A stretch of 64,000 nucleotides of DNA from Spirodela intermedia. Lineage: Eukaryota > Streptophyta > Magnoliopsida > Alismatales > Araceae. The notes below the pieces were generated by a model. It did not search any database, was not told the DNA's origin, and saw only the letters and a list, made by a program, of their open reading frames with translations. This document shows positions 1 through 12,275 of this stretch, in pieces (the stretch's first letter is position 1; the number at the start of each line of letters is the position of its first letter). The translations under genes and the position numbers were made by a program. The DNA lies in assembly GCA_902729315.2 (NCBI GenBank), contig LR746269.1:1312501-1376500 (forward strand), given 5' to 3'.

Positions 1-63
1 CTTGGATTTAAGAGTGAAAATGTCCAAGTTCCCAAGGACAGTAGAGGGAGGAGATATAATAAG

Positions 64-100
<37 letters not shown>

Positions 101-403
101 AAGCGGTGGCGAGTCGTCAACCAGCTGAGGACAACCAAGGGAGAGGCCGCCAGCGCGGTGGGTCCTGGGTCAAGGCACTGGGAAAGGCATAGAGAAGGAT
201 GAGGAAGAGTTGGACGAGGAGGTAGGGAAAGGGGACAGAGGAGGAAGAAGGTCTCTTACTTTCGAACGTTCTCCCTTGGTTCTCTCGCCTCCGTGCCTTT
301 AAGAAGGCGCTGGTTGCAGGCCTGATGATCCAAAGTGGGCCGACGGGCCTTCCTCGTCTTCTTCCTGACGTCTACCCTTGATGGGCATGTACCACGGTCA
401 ATC

Positions 404-1377
404 CTATAAGGTGGTGTGGAGGTTTCTTATCTTTGTTGCTTCAAACGGTGACAATATAAGTACTGGTAATCCCTCCTTATAAGGTGTATCGGCCTTTGAG
501 TTGACCCAGGTCAATTGTGACTTGGGATGAAGGTAGTTGACTTTCCTATCTGCCCAACACGATAATCGTATTCTTCCTTCTAGTGAGCCCATTTGTTTTG
601 ACTTGGGATGAAGGTATTTGTTTGTTTCCGGACGAACTGCAAGCATCGAACCTTACTTCCATTATGGTGTTGGTGAATAACCAAGGCCCACTGTTTGGAC
701 AGATATATTAAGCCATCGTTTTGAAGACGTCATCTGCACCGTTCCCGAGGCTCACAATGGCCCTGATGTTTCATGGGCCTTCCCCGATTGGGCCTGGAGC
801 TACCTGCTGGGCAGATTTCCCCATTGAAGGCGCCTATTTACGAAGAAAACATCTGCAACTTTAAATAGTGCAGCTCGATATCCCGACCCTCTACTGGCAA
901 CTCGGACGACATTCCCCATGCGACGTTAAGGGAGGAGGGGGGAGTAGGATGGGCTGGCCGGCGAGTTATGGTGGGCGGACAGGCGGCGCCAGAGCCGCCG
1001 GCGGCGCTGAGAAGGAGTTCTCGCCGGCGTGTTGTGGGTGTGTTATGATGGCGGAGTATCCTTCTTTATCATCTGCCCCCGCCATTTACTCTGACTCTCA
1101 TACCTCCTTCGTGGTGCCATTCAATGCCTGGCTTCGGAGGAGGGGGGGGGGGAATCAATGAAGCCTCCATCCTCCATCCTCCCCTCTCCATTCACTCTCA
1201 GACGACAAAAACGAGACCCCTTGGGGGAGACGGAGATGGTTTAGAAGATGGGTCTCACTTACAAGTGAGAACGTGGGCTTCATGCATGCCACATCACTAT
1301 AGAAGCGAATAAACGGTGGGAGACGGCGAGAGATAGAGGTTTGTAAGAGTGGTTTCAAGCGTGAACCAACATAGAAT

Positions 1378-1467
<90 letters not shown>

Positions 1468-1900
1468 CTTGGAAGACGATGGGTTTGACGCGTGCGATCA
1501 CATTCCCACGCGGTAAGGGATTGTTTGGGCATTTTACGTTCGCCAAGGAAAGATTAGTGGCGAGTTATTGTCTCATTCAGCGGCCCTCTTGTCCTGCGAG
1601 CTCAACACCGGTCCAGCTCACGCGCGTATTGAGGGGTAGGTTGGGTATTTCCTATCGTTTGAGTTGTTTCCTCCTCTCATTCAGCTGTCGTCCTTTTCTG
1701 ATGTCGGACAAAGATCTAAACGGAAAACGAGGGAGCGGCCCATCTGCAGGACCAAAAGCCGTTGACGTCATCCAACCCAAGACTAATGGTCATATTTATC
1801 CAACGCACAGATGTTCACCGGCAAATGGACTATCAACATTTGAAGCTCACAGGACCAAAAGCTCCCACTTACTATCATAACCGTCTGATCTAAGATAGAG
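404..1900 (+). repeat. old segmental duplication, copy A
   Basis: This block resembles 3880-5190 in the same orientation. Shared landmarks include a segment with GAAGGCGCCTA followed by TACGAAGAAAAC (near 825-850 and 4205-4230), GACGACATTCCCCATGCGAC (near 905 and 4277), a long shared run around GTTATGATGG and CCGCCATTTACTCT (near 1040-1130 and 4430-4530), and CGTCA-rich sequence near 1765 and 5118. Divergence by substitution and indel indicates an old event. No coding potential is evident. Confidence 0.75.
1379..1467 (+). repeat. (AG)n microsatellite, about 89 bp
   Basis: An uninterrupted AG dinucleotide tract. The matching place in the other duplicate (4654-4694) carries a GA tract less than half as long, so the tract has changed length since the duplication. 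Confidence 0.97.
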
Positions 1901-2689
1901 ATCGGTATGATGTGACGTTCTAAGCTTGGTCTGTACCTAATTTGACCATGATGCAGGACGTTTGATTTAGGCCATATGAGTTGATTTTGATGGATTGTGC
2001 ATCTATATTGGAGATAAAGAGGAAGAGAGAGAAGGGTGGAGGAAGAAGAGAGAGTGAGAGAGGAAGAAAAGAGAGAGACATGAGGGAGAAAGAAAGTTGA
2101 GAGAGAGAGAGAGGAAGAGAGAGAAGGGTGGAGGAAGAAGAGAGAGTTAGAGAGGAAGAAAGAAAGTAGAGAGAGAGAGAGAGTTCTCATGTTGTAGCTT
2201 GTACACGATCTTATTTGCATGCTGAAAAAGTCATAAAAAATTAGCCTTGATGATCCCAGACCACAACGTTCGCAGCTGAAAGTACATCGTAGAGGACATG
2301 CATCAACACTAATGTGACGTGCATCATGAACTAGAAATTCTCCAAAATATTATTTAATCAAGAAGAGAGTAGAGCGGACCTTGTAGGGTTTAATGAGGCT
2401 AGATTCTGTAAATTACTTCTACGAATAGTTATGAAAAAAAAATCCAAAAATGGAAAATTAGAGTATTTCTGATTGACAGCCACCAAGATAAAAAGTCTCA
2501 CAATCTAAGCAAATCCTTCTTTTCCCCTTACTTTTGGAAGACATTGGAACAATATATGCATGTGGGTGTTATATATATGTAATGAATGAAGGGGAGAGAG
2601 GGATTTATCAGCGTACACATTATCATTTACGCTCATAACTACAAATGATAAGATGCATAAATCTTATTCTCACTAATCAACCAGAGTAT

Positions 2690-2900
2690 TAATGTCAGAT
2701 AAAGTCATCTTGAATGCTCTTCTCATTCTTTGTAACTCAAACATCATAGACAAGAGGATGTTATCTCCGAGTACATGGATGGCCATGCACATGTCAAGAT
2801 TTTCCAAGCACCATCATTTCTTGACTGGAATATCACCATATTCTAATTTTTCTATTACTTTAATTTTCAATATAATTTTTTACCTATTAGTTTCAAATTC
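2690..2900 (+). repeat. duplicated block Y, copy A
   Basis: Resembles 6350-6520: both hold GTCATCTTGAATGCTC, then TTCTTTGTA, and further on CAAGCACCATCATTT and ATATCACCATATTCTA-like sequence. In this copy Y precedes block Z (3300-3650); in the other copy Z (5640-5960) precedes Y, so the two copies differ in order. Confidence 0.65.
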
Positions 2901-3879
2901 TATATCTCAAGGATAGGGGCAACATGGTGCTAGATATCTCTCTTAGGTGAAAGGTTACTAGGTAAGTTTCCTAGGATTTAAACTAAGATAAACTTTTCTA
3001 TGTATGCTAATTTATAACATTAAAAATATATATCTTGTATTTACCTTTCTCACTATAGTAAAATCTCTTATTTATCATCTAATTTGATTTTTTGTCAACT
3101 AACAATGCACATTTTTCTCTTTTACATCAATACTAGAAAAATTATTTTATTCAATCAAACAAATAATGCTTTGTCTCTTTCTATAAAATAGATGAAGATT
3201 GTCTTCATCACAATAAGCAGCATGAACATCAAACTGCTAGGATCTTCCCACCGTAATGTAACGTAATTGAATTTTGAGCTTGAATACAATTAATACCCTC
3301 AAATCTTTGGTGTCCACACTTTTCAAGCCATGCAAGCCACCAAATTTGTGGCTCTATCAGTTCCTTAAGTGGTACTCTAAATCAAAAACCTACAAACGAA
3401 TGTGATGGAGGTTTCTAAGGAGTTATGGATCACAACGTCAATGAATTTGTCAATGATGGACTCGTTTTATAGCTAAGAATTTTTAAAAAAACCCTTAAAA
3501 AGATAAAAATAGTACAAATAAATTTCTGAATTGTCGGGGGCAGAAAATGCATGTAGACGAAATAAAGAATTTTCTGTCATGGCTGGTCTCCCTCCAACAA
3601 CGGGCTGCGACGAATGAAGTCCACGGCTATGGACCCCACATGATACCACAATATGAGCTGGTGTTGAATGGGCCGAGCATAGTTGGAATTTGGCCGTCTC
3701 TTTCACAGCCTGTGCGAGATGGGAGTATTTAAGTTAATGGGCTGGATTCCGTGGGGGCTTTTTCTCATCAGCTGAATCTGGTTGGGACAGATGGGCCAGT
3801 TTGACAGCACAAATCATGTTAAATCGACTGGATCTGGAACATGCATTTGGCGGGGTAAGTTACCGGGCCGAACTCAACT

Positions 3880-4650
3880 AAATTTCGGGTAATTCTTTTC
3901 CGGGCTTTTTTCCTAGATGAACCTTACTAAATATGCCTATATATGGACCACTAAGTAGACTGGATAGGGGCCTTTGAGCCGGCCCAACCCAATTTTCACT
4001 TGGGGCGGGGGACCGAAGTGGTTGACTTTCATGTCTGCCCAGCCCAATCGTGATCTTCTTCCTTGGAGTGGGCCCCAGAAGCGCCGAAGAGTCTTCAATT
4101 GATGGACTCGGCGAGGGGCGCATGAGTGGGACCCACGGATCCCGACTCTCATAATAGGCCTGATTTTCCACTGGCCTTCTAAATGGGCCTGGCGCATTCT
4201 CCATTGAAGGCGCCTACTTACGAAGAAAACACCTGCACCATTAAATAATGGGGGTTGCGGGAAGAAGGGAGGTTGCCACGTAGCCCGACGACATTCCCCA
4301 TGCGACGTTAAAGGGGTCGGTCGGCCGGCCGGCGAGTTATGGTGGCCGGACAGGCGGCGCCGGAGCCGCCGCCGGCGGGTGCAGAGAGAGAGAGAGAGAG
4401 AGGGAGTTCTCGCCGGCGTGTTGTGGGTGTGTTATGATGGTGGAGTATCCTTCTTTATCATCTGCCCCCGCCATTTACTCTGCCTCTCATACCTCCTTCG
4501 TGGTGCCATTCAATGCCTGGCTTTGGAGGAGGGGCGGCATGAATGAAGTCTCCATCCTCCCCTCTCCATTCACTCGCAGACGACAAAATGAGACCTCTTA
4601 GAGGAGACGGAGAGGGTTAAGAAGATGGGTTTCAAACCTCTCTGGATGAG

Positions 4651-4696
<46 letters not shown>

Positions 4697-5190
4697 TTGG
4701 AAGAGTGGTTTCAGGCGTGGACCTTTGGGACTTTCTGTCCAATAGACACGCAAAAGAGGGGAGAGAGGATGAAAGGTAGTTCGGGTATTTCCATGTACCT
4801 CAATCCAACAAGGATCCGTGGCGAGTTCTTTGCGCCTCTCATTCAGCTGACGTGTTGTCCTAGGGACATCACAACGGGTCGAACTCACGCGCGTTGTGAG
4901 GGGTATATTGGGGATTTGCAACCGCCAGCCCAAGGAGGATCCGCTCGAGATGTTTTCTCCTTTCATTCAGCTGCCGTGCTTTGTTTTTCTAGTCATCTAG
5001 CGGGGCCCACACGCTTTTCCAACTGGACAAAGATTTGCACGGACAACGAGGGAGAAGCCCGTGGGCCCCATACTAAAATCCCCAATGAACGTAGCTATTG
5101 TTCCAGGGCTTCACCAGTGACGTCATCGACACCCAAGATTAAGCTGTTTTCATCCGACGTACGGATGTTCATCATGGTCAACTTTTGAGG
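3880..5190 (+). repeat. old segmental duplication, copy B
   Basis: Second copy of the 404-1900 block, same strand, with the same landmark order: a GTTGACTTTC / CTGCCCA segment, GAAGGCGCCTA, GACGACATTCCCC, then the ATTTACTCT run and a GA tract. Followed by block Z-like sequence (5640-5960) and Y-like sequence (6350-6520). Confidence 0.75.
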
Positions 5191-6165
5191 CTCAGATGGC
5201 CAAAAGCGCTCACAACATCTTCAAAGTTGATTATGGTACTGTGGGTAGATCTAGATGAGGCCATCATGATCCGACTTCCAAGGTTTTGTTCGTACCTGAT
5301 TTGGCAATGTAGTTCAAGCTTTCCAAAGAAAGTCGATTTTGTACTAACCCATCAAAATTAGGTACCTAATAAATCCTTTGTCATATTAATCATTACTGTG
5401 ACCAAATGTCCAAAACATCATTGCAATTCATCATTTTGTTTCAGCCTTTGAGAGCGTCTTTAATCAAATGCTTCAGTTTTTTAATCTTAAATATATTTTT
5501 TAATTATTTTATGAACAGCCTGCACCAGCTTTGTCCACGTAGATATAAATTTATGCTTGGCGATTTTTCTCTCTCAAAGTGTATAAAACATAATTTACCA
5601 CACAATTTATATCCTTGAATTTTGGGGTTGAATTGGTTTTGACTTCACTCTTTGCTTTTCAGACTATACAAATCACCAATTTTAGGCCTTTATCCTCTAC
5701 TGAAATGCTATTCTACATCAGCAATTATAAATGAAGTTGATGGAGCTTTCTAAGGAGTTGTGTTGAGGCATGAAAGTCACATTACTGTCAATAATAACCG
5801 TATTTTATAGACAAGAAAAAAAACCCTTATATATATATATATATGTTATAATTGTTTGGAGTATAAACGACTAAAAAAAGAATTTGCTATGATGACTAGT
5901 CTCTCTCCAACACGGGATATGATGAATGAAACCCACAACATATGTGCCCTCATGCGTTGTCTGATTTCATCAACATGATATGATTTTGATTGATTCCATA
6001 TCATCTAATCTATTTTATCAGCGTGCATAGGAGTTACAATCTTATGTTTAAGAATCAAGAAATAAGCAATTTTTAATAGTTGTGATGCCGTTTCATTGTG
6101 GAGAATGCTCAGATACATTGCATGTAGTATACTTGTACGCATATACATGTGTGACTAGAGCGTGT

Positions 6166-6198
6166 TTGTGTGTGTGTGTGTGTGTGCGTGTGTGCGTC

Positions 6199-6229
<31 letters not shown>
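6166..6229 (+). repeat. compound (GT)n-(GA)n microsatellite
   Basis: GT repeats at about 6166-6194 are followed, after a short GCGTCGT spacer, by GA repeats at 6200-6229. Confidence 0.95.
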
Positions 6230-6233
<4 letters not shown>

Positions 6234-7613
6234 GGAAGAGTGAATGTTGTAACATTAAAAGACGAGACACTAAAAACCTAAAGTATCTCATGAGCAACTG
6301 CTGTAGTAATGTATTAATGTCAGTTACTTCATTAGATACTTTAGAGTTTAAATGACGAGTCATCTTGAATGCTCCCCTCGTTCTTTGTAGCCTGAAAATT
6401 AAGATCAAGAGAACATCACCCCCACGTATAGATGTTTGTGCAAGCGTCAATCTTGCAAGCACCATCATTTATTAATTGTCGTATCACCATATTCTATTTT
6501 TTATATTAATTTAAATTCAATATATTTTTCCATATGCATACTTCTTTGTCTTTTCTCACTAGAGTTCAAATTTTAAGCCCCTAATTTTGTCTTCAATGTA
6601 TTTTGGATAATTTTATTTGTTTCTCTATACATATATTATTTAATGACAAATGTCTAGTTTCGTTTTACATCAACAAAGGTTATGTGATCTAAGTGCTTCA
6701 CTAGTCCAACATTAAGTCACTTTGCGGAACAAAAGCCTAGCATTTAGAAAGGGCAATCAAATGTGACCAAATGGCAAATATTTTAATATGTAATCTAGCT
6801 TACACTACATCCATATTAAATTATTTTCCTTTTCCCTTTTTTTACGGATATAAAATGTGTTTCTATTTAAAGCCTCACAATGATTGGAATTTAATCTATT
6901 AGGCCCTTTGATGTACCTCAACGTAGAAACTCCATAACATCTATCAATTACCAAGAACAAGAGCTTAGTGGTCGGAAATAACATTTCATTTGAAAATTAA
7001 ATGTCCTCTATAAAATCTAAATATATCGACATGGAAGCATCATAAATGTGAGCGCAGGGGGAAATTTCCCTACCACTGAGTCTTCATGAGATCTTTAGTT
7101 TCTTGCATTTTTTTTTAATGCAATTCGTATATAATTCAGCATAATTTGAAGTACCTTTAATTCATTGTTTCCTGCCCTTGACGCCCTAGATTTCCAATTA
7201 TAGGCACTTGCAAGAGTGGCAAAAGGTTGATTCTGTATGGATAACATGATTATCATATGTTTATAAATGCCCGAAAATACCCATCTGGCTTCCCAGATGG
7301 TTGAGCATGCATTTATGACGCAATAAGAGGATCTATTTGCTATAGAGCGCACCCAACAACGTCCAACGGTCTCCATCGATGCCTCGACCGTTCCTTTTCA
7401 ATCCAAGATGAAACGCTCGCTGATGCCCCGACGTCAGGTCGCTTTCTGACCCGAATCTGACCACTTATTTACTCCGTTCTCTCCTACCATCGGCACTCTA
7501 AAACCCTTCCTCTCCTCCCCTCCAGTCTTCATCTCAGACGCTGCTTCTCCCTTCCATGGTTTCCTTCGCTCCGAGGGCCACCACGTGAAACCCGCCATTC
7601 CTCTGAGGTGGAC

Positions 7614-8210
7614 ATGGACAATAACCAAGCTCTGTCGGACCTCTTCGACGGCTCTGAGAACCTCTTCAGTATGCTGGAGTCACTGGAGGACGACAGGGGG
7701 AGTCTCCTCTCGCCATTGGAAGAGGTTTTCAGCCCTCGGGGCTCCTCATCCGCCGATTTGGAGGCTCCAGCCTCTCGCAAGAGGATGAGGATGGGGGACT
7801 ATGCAGCGGCTGCCATCGCTGTCGCCGGAGAGGGGCAGATGAGGATGTCCCATATCACCGTGGAGAGGAACCGGCGAAAACAGATGAACGAGCACCTTTC
7901 CGTGTTGAAGTCCCTCATGCCTTGTTTCTATGTGAAGAGGGTAATATATCTGTCCTCATCTCTTATTCATCTGAGTAATCTCTTCGTCCAAGTTTCTCTG
8001 CATATCCTCTCTCTCTCTCTCTCTCTCTCCTTTTCTACCTATCTCTAAGTCTCACTTCCGTGTTCACCTTTTATTTACTGTCAAACCTAATTGAAACGTG
8101 GACGCCAGTACTCTTTTTTCTTCATTGCCGGACTGCCGTATGCTTTCCGTATCCATCGGCTTGATAGTTTTTCTCTCTTCTGTTATGGCCATGCTACCAC
8201 ACAGCCCAAC

Positions 8211-8258
<48 letters not shown>

Positions 8259-8814
8259 CTCTCGCTCTCTCGCTCTAAACATGTGAACATTATACAGGGA
8301 GATCAAGCGTCAATAATCGGAGGAGTGGTGGAGTACATCAAGGAGCTGCAGCAGGTGCTACAGTCGCTGGAGGCGAAGAAGCAAAGGAAAGTGTACAGCG
8401 AAGTGCTAAGCCCTAGGCCAGTCTCAAGCCCCAGGCCATCTCCCTTGAGCCCAAGGCCTCCTCCCCCCAGCCCAAGGATAAGCCTCCCCATCAGCCCCCG
8501 GACGCCCCAGCCGGGGAGTCCCTATAAGCCTAGGGTGCAACAGTCTTATCTCTCTCCCTCCATATCGCCCTCTCTTGAGCCCTCCGCCGTATTCGACGGC
8601 GCCACCGATCTGTCGGCGAACTCCAGGTCGCCGGTGGCTAATGTGGAGGTGAAGTTTCTGGGCCCCAACGTTCTGCTGAAGACGATATCCCCTCGTATCT
8701 CGGGCCAAGCCCTAAGGATAGTCGCTGTTCTAGAGAGACTCGCTCTCGAGATTCTCCAGGTGGACATCAACACCGTTGACGACACCATGCTCAACTCGTT
8801 CACCATCAAGGTAG

Positions 8815-8855
<41 letters not shown>

Positions 8856-9419
8856 GAACGCTTATATTTTCTTTTCGGGTTTCTGGGGAGTTTCTACAGT
8901 TTAGTTGTCTCATTCTCCATCTCTCTTCTGCTGGTTTCTCTCTCTTATCAATGTTATTCCTTGTTGTTCAGAAGAAGGGTACATTTAAGTGGGGTCCTTC
9001 ACAGAGTCACCCTCTTAGGGTCCATTAAAAACTAGGGCTCTTATCTTCTGTCTGTCTCAACCTTCTCTCTCTCTCTGTCTCTCTCTCTTTCTCTCTCTCT
9101 AACTCTAGATATTTTTACATATATATATATGCAACGCACTAAAACAAAGTTTGGGTATCGATTGAGAAAAAGCACAAGAGTGCAAGATTATTATGCATCA
9201 TTATCCTCAGACAAAGAAGATAAAATATTCGTAACTATTCCTTCATGGGCTTCTCGTCCATGTTTCGGCAATGACTGATTCTATCTCCGTCCGTTTCTCT
9301 CTCTAAACGTTTCTATTCCTTCCTGCGTTTGAATGCTCTTCACCTGTGGACAGATTGGAATTGAATGCGAGCTGAGTGCAGAAGATCTCGCCAACGAAGT
9401 ACAGCAGACCTTTTCCTGA
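7614..9419 (+). CDS. SPCH: SPEECHLESS-type bHLH transcription factor
   Basis: SPCH starts the stomatal lineage in leaf epidermis, acting in the nucleus with ICE/SCREAM bHLH partners. Model: exons 7614-7940, 8298-8810 and 9354-9419, all in phase with GT-AG introns, giving 301 residues. The ATG at 7614 begins [11 protein letters not shown]. The bHLH runs from about residue 83 ([16 protein letters not shown]) through [10 protein letters not shown], the intron, and [19 protein letters not shown]. Next comes a Ser-Pro-rich stretch with repeated SPRP and ISPRTPQP motifs: this MAP-kinase target region is what separates SPCH from its paralogues MUTE and FAMA. The C-terminal domain ([16 protein letters not shown] to [13 protein letters not shown]) is the conserved ACT-like SMF domain. 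Shorter than Arabidopsis SPCH, mostly in the N-terminus and Ser-Pro linker. Both introns carry CT microsatellites; the one in intron 2 begins a few bases after the donor site. Confidence 0.95.
8213..8269 (+). repeat. (CT)n tract in SPCH intron 1
   Basis: CT dinucleotides with CTCG interruptions, ending about 28 bases before the exon 2 acceptor. It doubles as a very long polypyrimidine stretch. A similar tract at 8817-8853 begins directly after the intron 2 donor. Confidence 0.95.
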
Positions 9420-9820
9420 CGAAAGCCGTCGGCGGAACCCTAAACCCTGTCCCCAGATCTCTTTCTTTCTCTATCTCCACGACCCGGCGGTGATCAGATA
9501 CATTAAGCAAGAGGATTGGAGGAGACGATCAGCCTTCTGACAAAGCATCGCTCCGTCCCAAGGGATCCCAAATACCAACTGTCTTGCGGTGTGATACTCG
9601 GAACTCGTCTCAGAGCTTGACTTCCTGGTTTATTTTTTCGCGCTTACGTTGTTTTCCTCCTCTGATGTCCCGTTTCTGCTTGGCTCTGTGCTCTTGCATT
9701 TATAATATGACTCTTCTGTCAGTCTCTAGCATCTCTTCATTCAGCTGATGACGATCTATTCTCCTCTACCGAGAGAGGCAGGGGAGAGAGAGTCGTCTGT
9801 GCATGTGGAGCGAGCGAGCG

Positions 9821-9864
<44 letters not shown>

Positions 9865-10590
9865 ATGCTTAAACGTAAACGGGCAGAGAGGGAGATGGAG
9901 AGGGAGAGAGAGGGGGAGAGAGAGAGAGTAAGAAAGACCCATGCTTAAATGTAAACGGGCAGAGATAGATAAGGAGTAGTTGATATAACGAGAAACCTGC
10001 ACACGTATACATGCGTTTAGAGAGAGAAGTTAAGCTACGAAGAGAGAGAGAGTGACTTCAACCTTCAAGTTTTCTTCTTGTTTGCTACATCGTTCATCCC
10101 TTTCAAAAAAAAATTAAGACCCACAGCGGGCAACGGGGAGGTATGAGCGACAAAAAAGTGCAGAATCTTGCTGCATGCATTCCACGTGGGCCAATTGGGC
10201 CTACCCGATTCCCTTAGAATCTCGAGCTCCTCCCACGTCATTGCTACAGAGGGCCCATTACGGGTCCACGAGAAATCCTCTCCGAGACAATGTCAACCCA
10301 GACGTCAGAGGGTAAATATGGTGGGCCGTAGCAAACGTTGGACCACTCTCCTCAATCAGTAGGGCCGAATAACACTCGGCGACCAAGAAGCCAAGATGGG
10401 CCTGACTGAGAGATCTCAACCCATGGGCCCAATAAAGAATGGGCTCCACCGACTATTCTTCGAAACTGGGCCTCAATTTGGAAATTACCATTTTTGGGCC
10501 CGATCTAGGAAGGAGGGAGGAGGGGGGCTCTTCTCATACGAATATAAATGTCAAATGCAAAAATATATTAATGATTTTATTTATTTAATG
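9420..10590. other. intergenic, GA-rich, no gene seen
   Basis: Spacer between SPCH and SIG5. It holds a GA tract at about 9826-9862, and a direct repeat of about 25 bases (CATGCTTAAA then GTAAACGGGCAGAGA) near 9864 and 9941. Open frames here only translate the GA tract. Confidence 0.7.
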
Positions 10591-10597
10591 CTAAATG

Positions 10598-10982
10598 CCA
10601 CGTCATCCTCTCGCGGCAAAAAAATGTGCCAGACCGAGCGGCGGAGAGCTGGCCGACGTGGAGGCGGGAGAGCCCGCTGGGGTGATGTGGCTGGTGGGCC
10701 CCACTAAGGCCGTTCCACCCCTAATATCTAGTGGAGCTAATGGGAAGCGCACGCGTGGCTCAGCCTCATCCTCGTGCTTCTGGAAAAATCTGAGTCACCC
10801 GGTCGTCTGGTTCGCGACCTTCCACGTCGCTCCACGGCGGCGGAGGCCCACCGCCGCTGCCCCGGCGGCAGGATCTGGTCCGTCCGATGGAGGAGAGGAC
10901 GGAGGTAGCGCCGTAGAGGGGGTTTGTGTACTCCACCACGAGTTTCTTTTTCCGCGAATTTCTTCCGCAATCCGTATAAATA
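10598..10982 (+). promoter_or_regulatory. SIG5 promoter: three CCACGTC elements and a TATA box
   Basis: CCACGTC occurs at 10598-10604 and 10822-10828 on the plus strand and at 10655-10661 on the minus strand. A TATA box, TATAAATA, lies at 10975-10982. ACGT-core elements are bound by bZIP factors such as HY5 and by PIFs, and SIG5 is known as a light-, stress- and clock-responsive gene. Assignment to SIG5 rests on position only: the start codon is 1.3 kb away, across a probable 5'UTR intron. Confidence 0.6.
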
Positions 10983-11121
10983 CGCGAGAGGTAAATTTGT
11001 CATTGTGGTTCTTCATCCGCGATCTGCTGCCGAGAAATCAGGTTGGCTTGTCGGCGTCCGCAGAATCTGCTCGCCGCAGGATACGCGCCATAGGTTTCGT
11101 CGGACAGCTCGATCGAGAGAG

Positions 11122-12224
11122 GTATGCCGCGGTTCTCATCTCTCTCCTCTGTCTGACGTTCTCTTTGTGACTTTACACTGCTTGTTTTCTCTTCTCTTCG
11201 GATGTTGTCTTCTGCTGAGGAAGGAATGAAGTGTGAGTGGAAAGTTTTGGAGGGATCCGGCGGGGAAAGGGATTGCGGAGCCTGAACAGGGGTTTACTCG
11301 CGAGGGGGAGGGGGAAGACGGGAACGCAGTGCATTCCGTTTGCTGCTTGTAATGTGGGAGTACACAGTCTAGGATGTTCTATTGCAAGGTCACGTTTACG
11401 TCTACCACGGATTCAGGGTTGATGCAATTGTCGTACTGCAAATCTTCTGTAGGTAATCAGAGAAGGCACTTAACGTGGTTACTGATGAATCAGAGTCTCG
11501 AGTGATGATATTACCGTTAATCAACCTACAAATTAGGAGAAAATATATGCCCTGATTTCTTAACCTGCGATTTCGCGTCGGAAACGGAATGAGTGAATGA
11601 TAGTTTGCATAGGGTACCACACAAAAACCATCTTTTTTGGTCCTGCTATCGAAGTGGCTGCATTCTTCGAGTTTCCAGATGACCTCTTTTGCTCATGACG
11701 GGAAACGCATTCAACGATAGAGGAAAATCCTAAGTTTCGTTTGCTATTGTCGTTTAGAAATCATATCCGGGAGTTTTGTCTCTTTGGGATGATTCCTTGT
11801 GATCTAAGCTTAGAAGTGAATGCAAAATGTGAAACACGTGTATTTTGTCTCTGAAGGTCTGCTGCTTTTTCTGATTTCATTTGCCTCTTAATTCTTCTAA
11901 AAGGACGTCCTCATTGTCATGATTATCAGGGCAAATTCTTTCACACTTTGGATTGAGAAACAGCAATCTGGGACTATGTTATCCTTCTTTTCCTCTCTCT
12001 CAGTAAGTTCATATTGATGGTAGCCGCCCACTATCCCCTCTCATACTCCAGTGACATGGACTAGGCCTGTACTGAGCATAGACGATGAAAAGCTTGCGGC
12101 TTATTGAGTCTCTCTAGCCATTGATTATTTAATGTTTCATTTTTCCTTATCATGTCTGTTATTGGGAAAAAGCACCCGTAATATCTATGCATATGTACTA
12201 ATCCCGACTTCGTCATCACTGCAG
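11122..12224 (+). other. probable 5'UTR intron of SIG5
   Basis: A good donor (GAG|GTATGC) follows a probable leader exon starting about 25-30 bases after the TATA box. A good acceptor (CACTGCAG) ends at 12224, 51 bases before the SIG5 ATG. No other gene is visible in between. Inferred from signals only; transcript data would be needed to confirm it. Confidence 0.5.
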
Positions 12225-12275
12225 GTTGTTGACTGTGAGTGATTCAGATCAGAAATAGTATCTACTGATCTTGGC

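Larger units (their letters stand above)
1..7613. other. gene-free left region with old duplications and microsatellites
   Basis: I see no convincing coding gene before the bHLH gene at 7614. Open frames here are short and mostly cross GA/CT repeats. The region holds the duplicated blocks listed separately, GA tracts at 67-97, 1379-1467, 4654-4694 and 6200-6229, a GT tract at 6166-6194, and AT-rich stretches at about 2230-3500 and 5300-7100. Decayed mobile DNA is possible, but no transposase or reverse transcriptase motif was found. Confidence 0.6.

Noticed and set aside
8091-9035. Long open frame of 314 codons on the plus strand
   Set aside because: It reads through both SPCH introns and translates CT tracts as Ser-Leu repeats. 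Only its middle part (8298-8810) is real, as SPCH exon 2.
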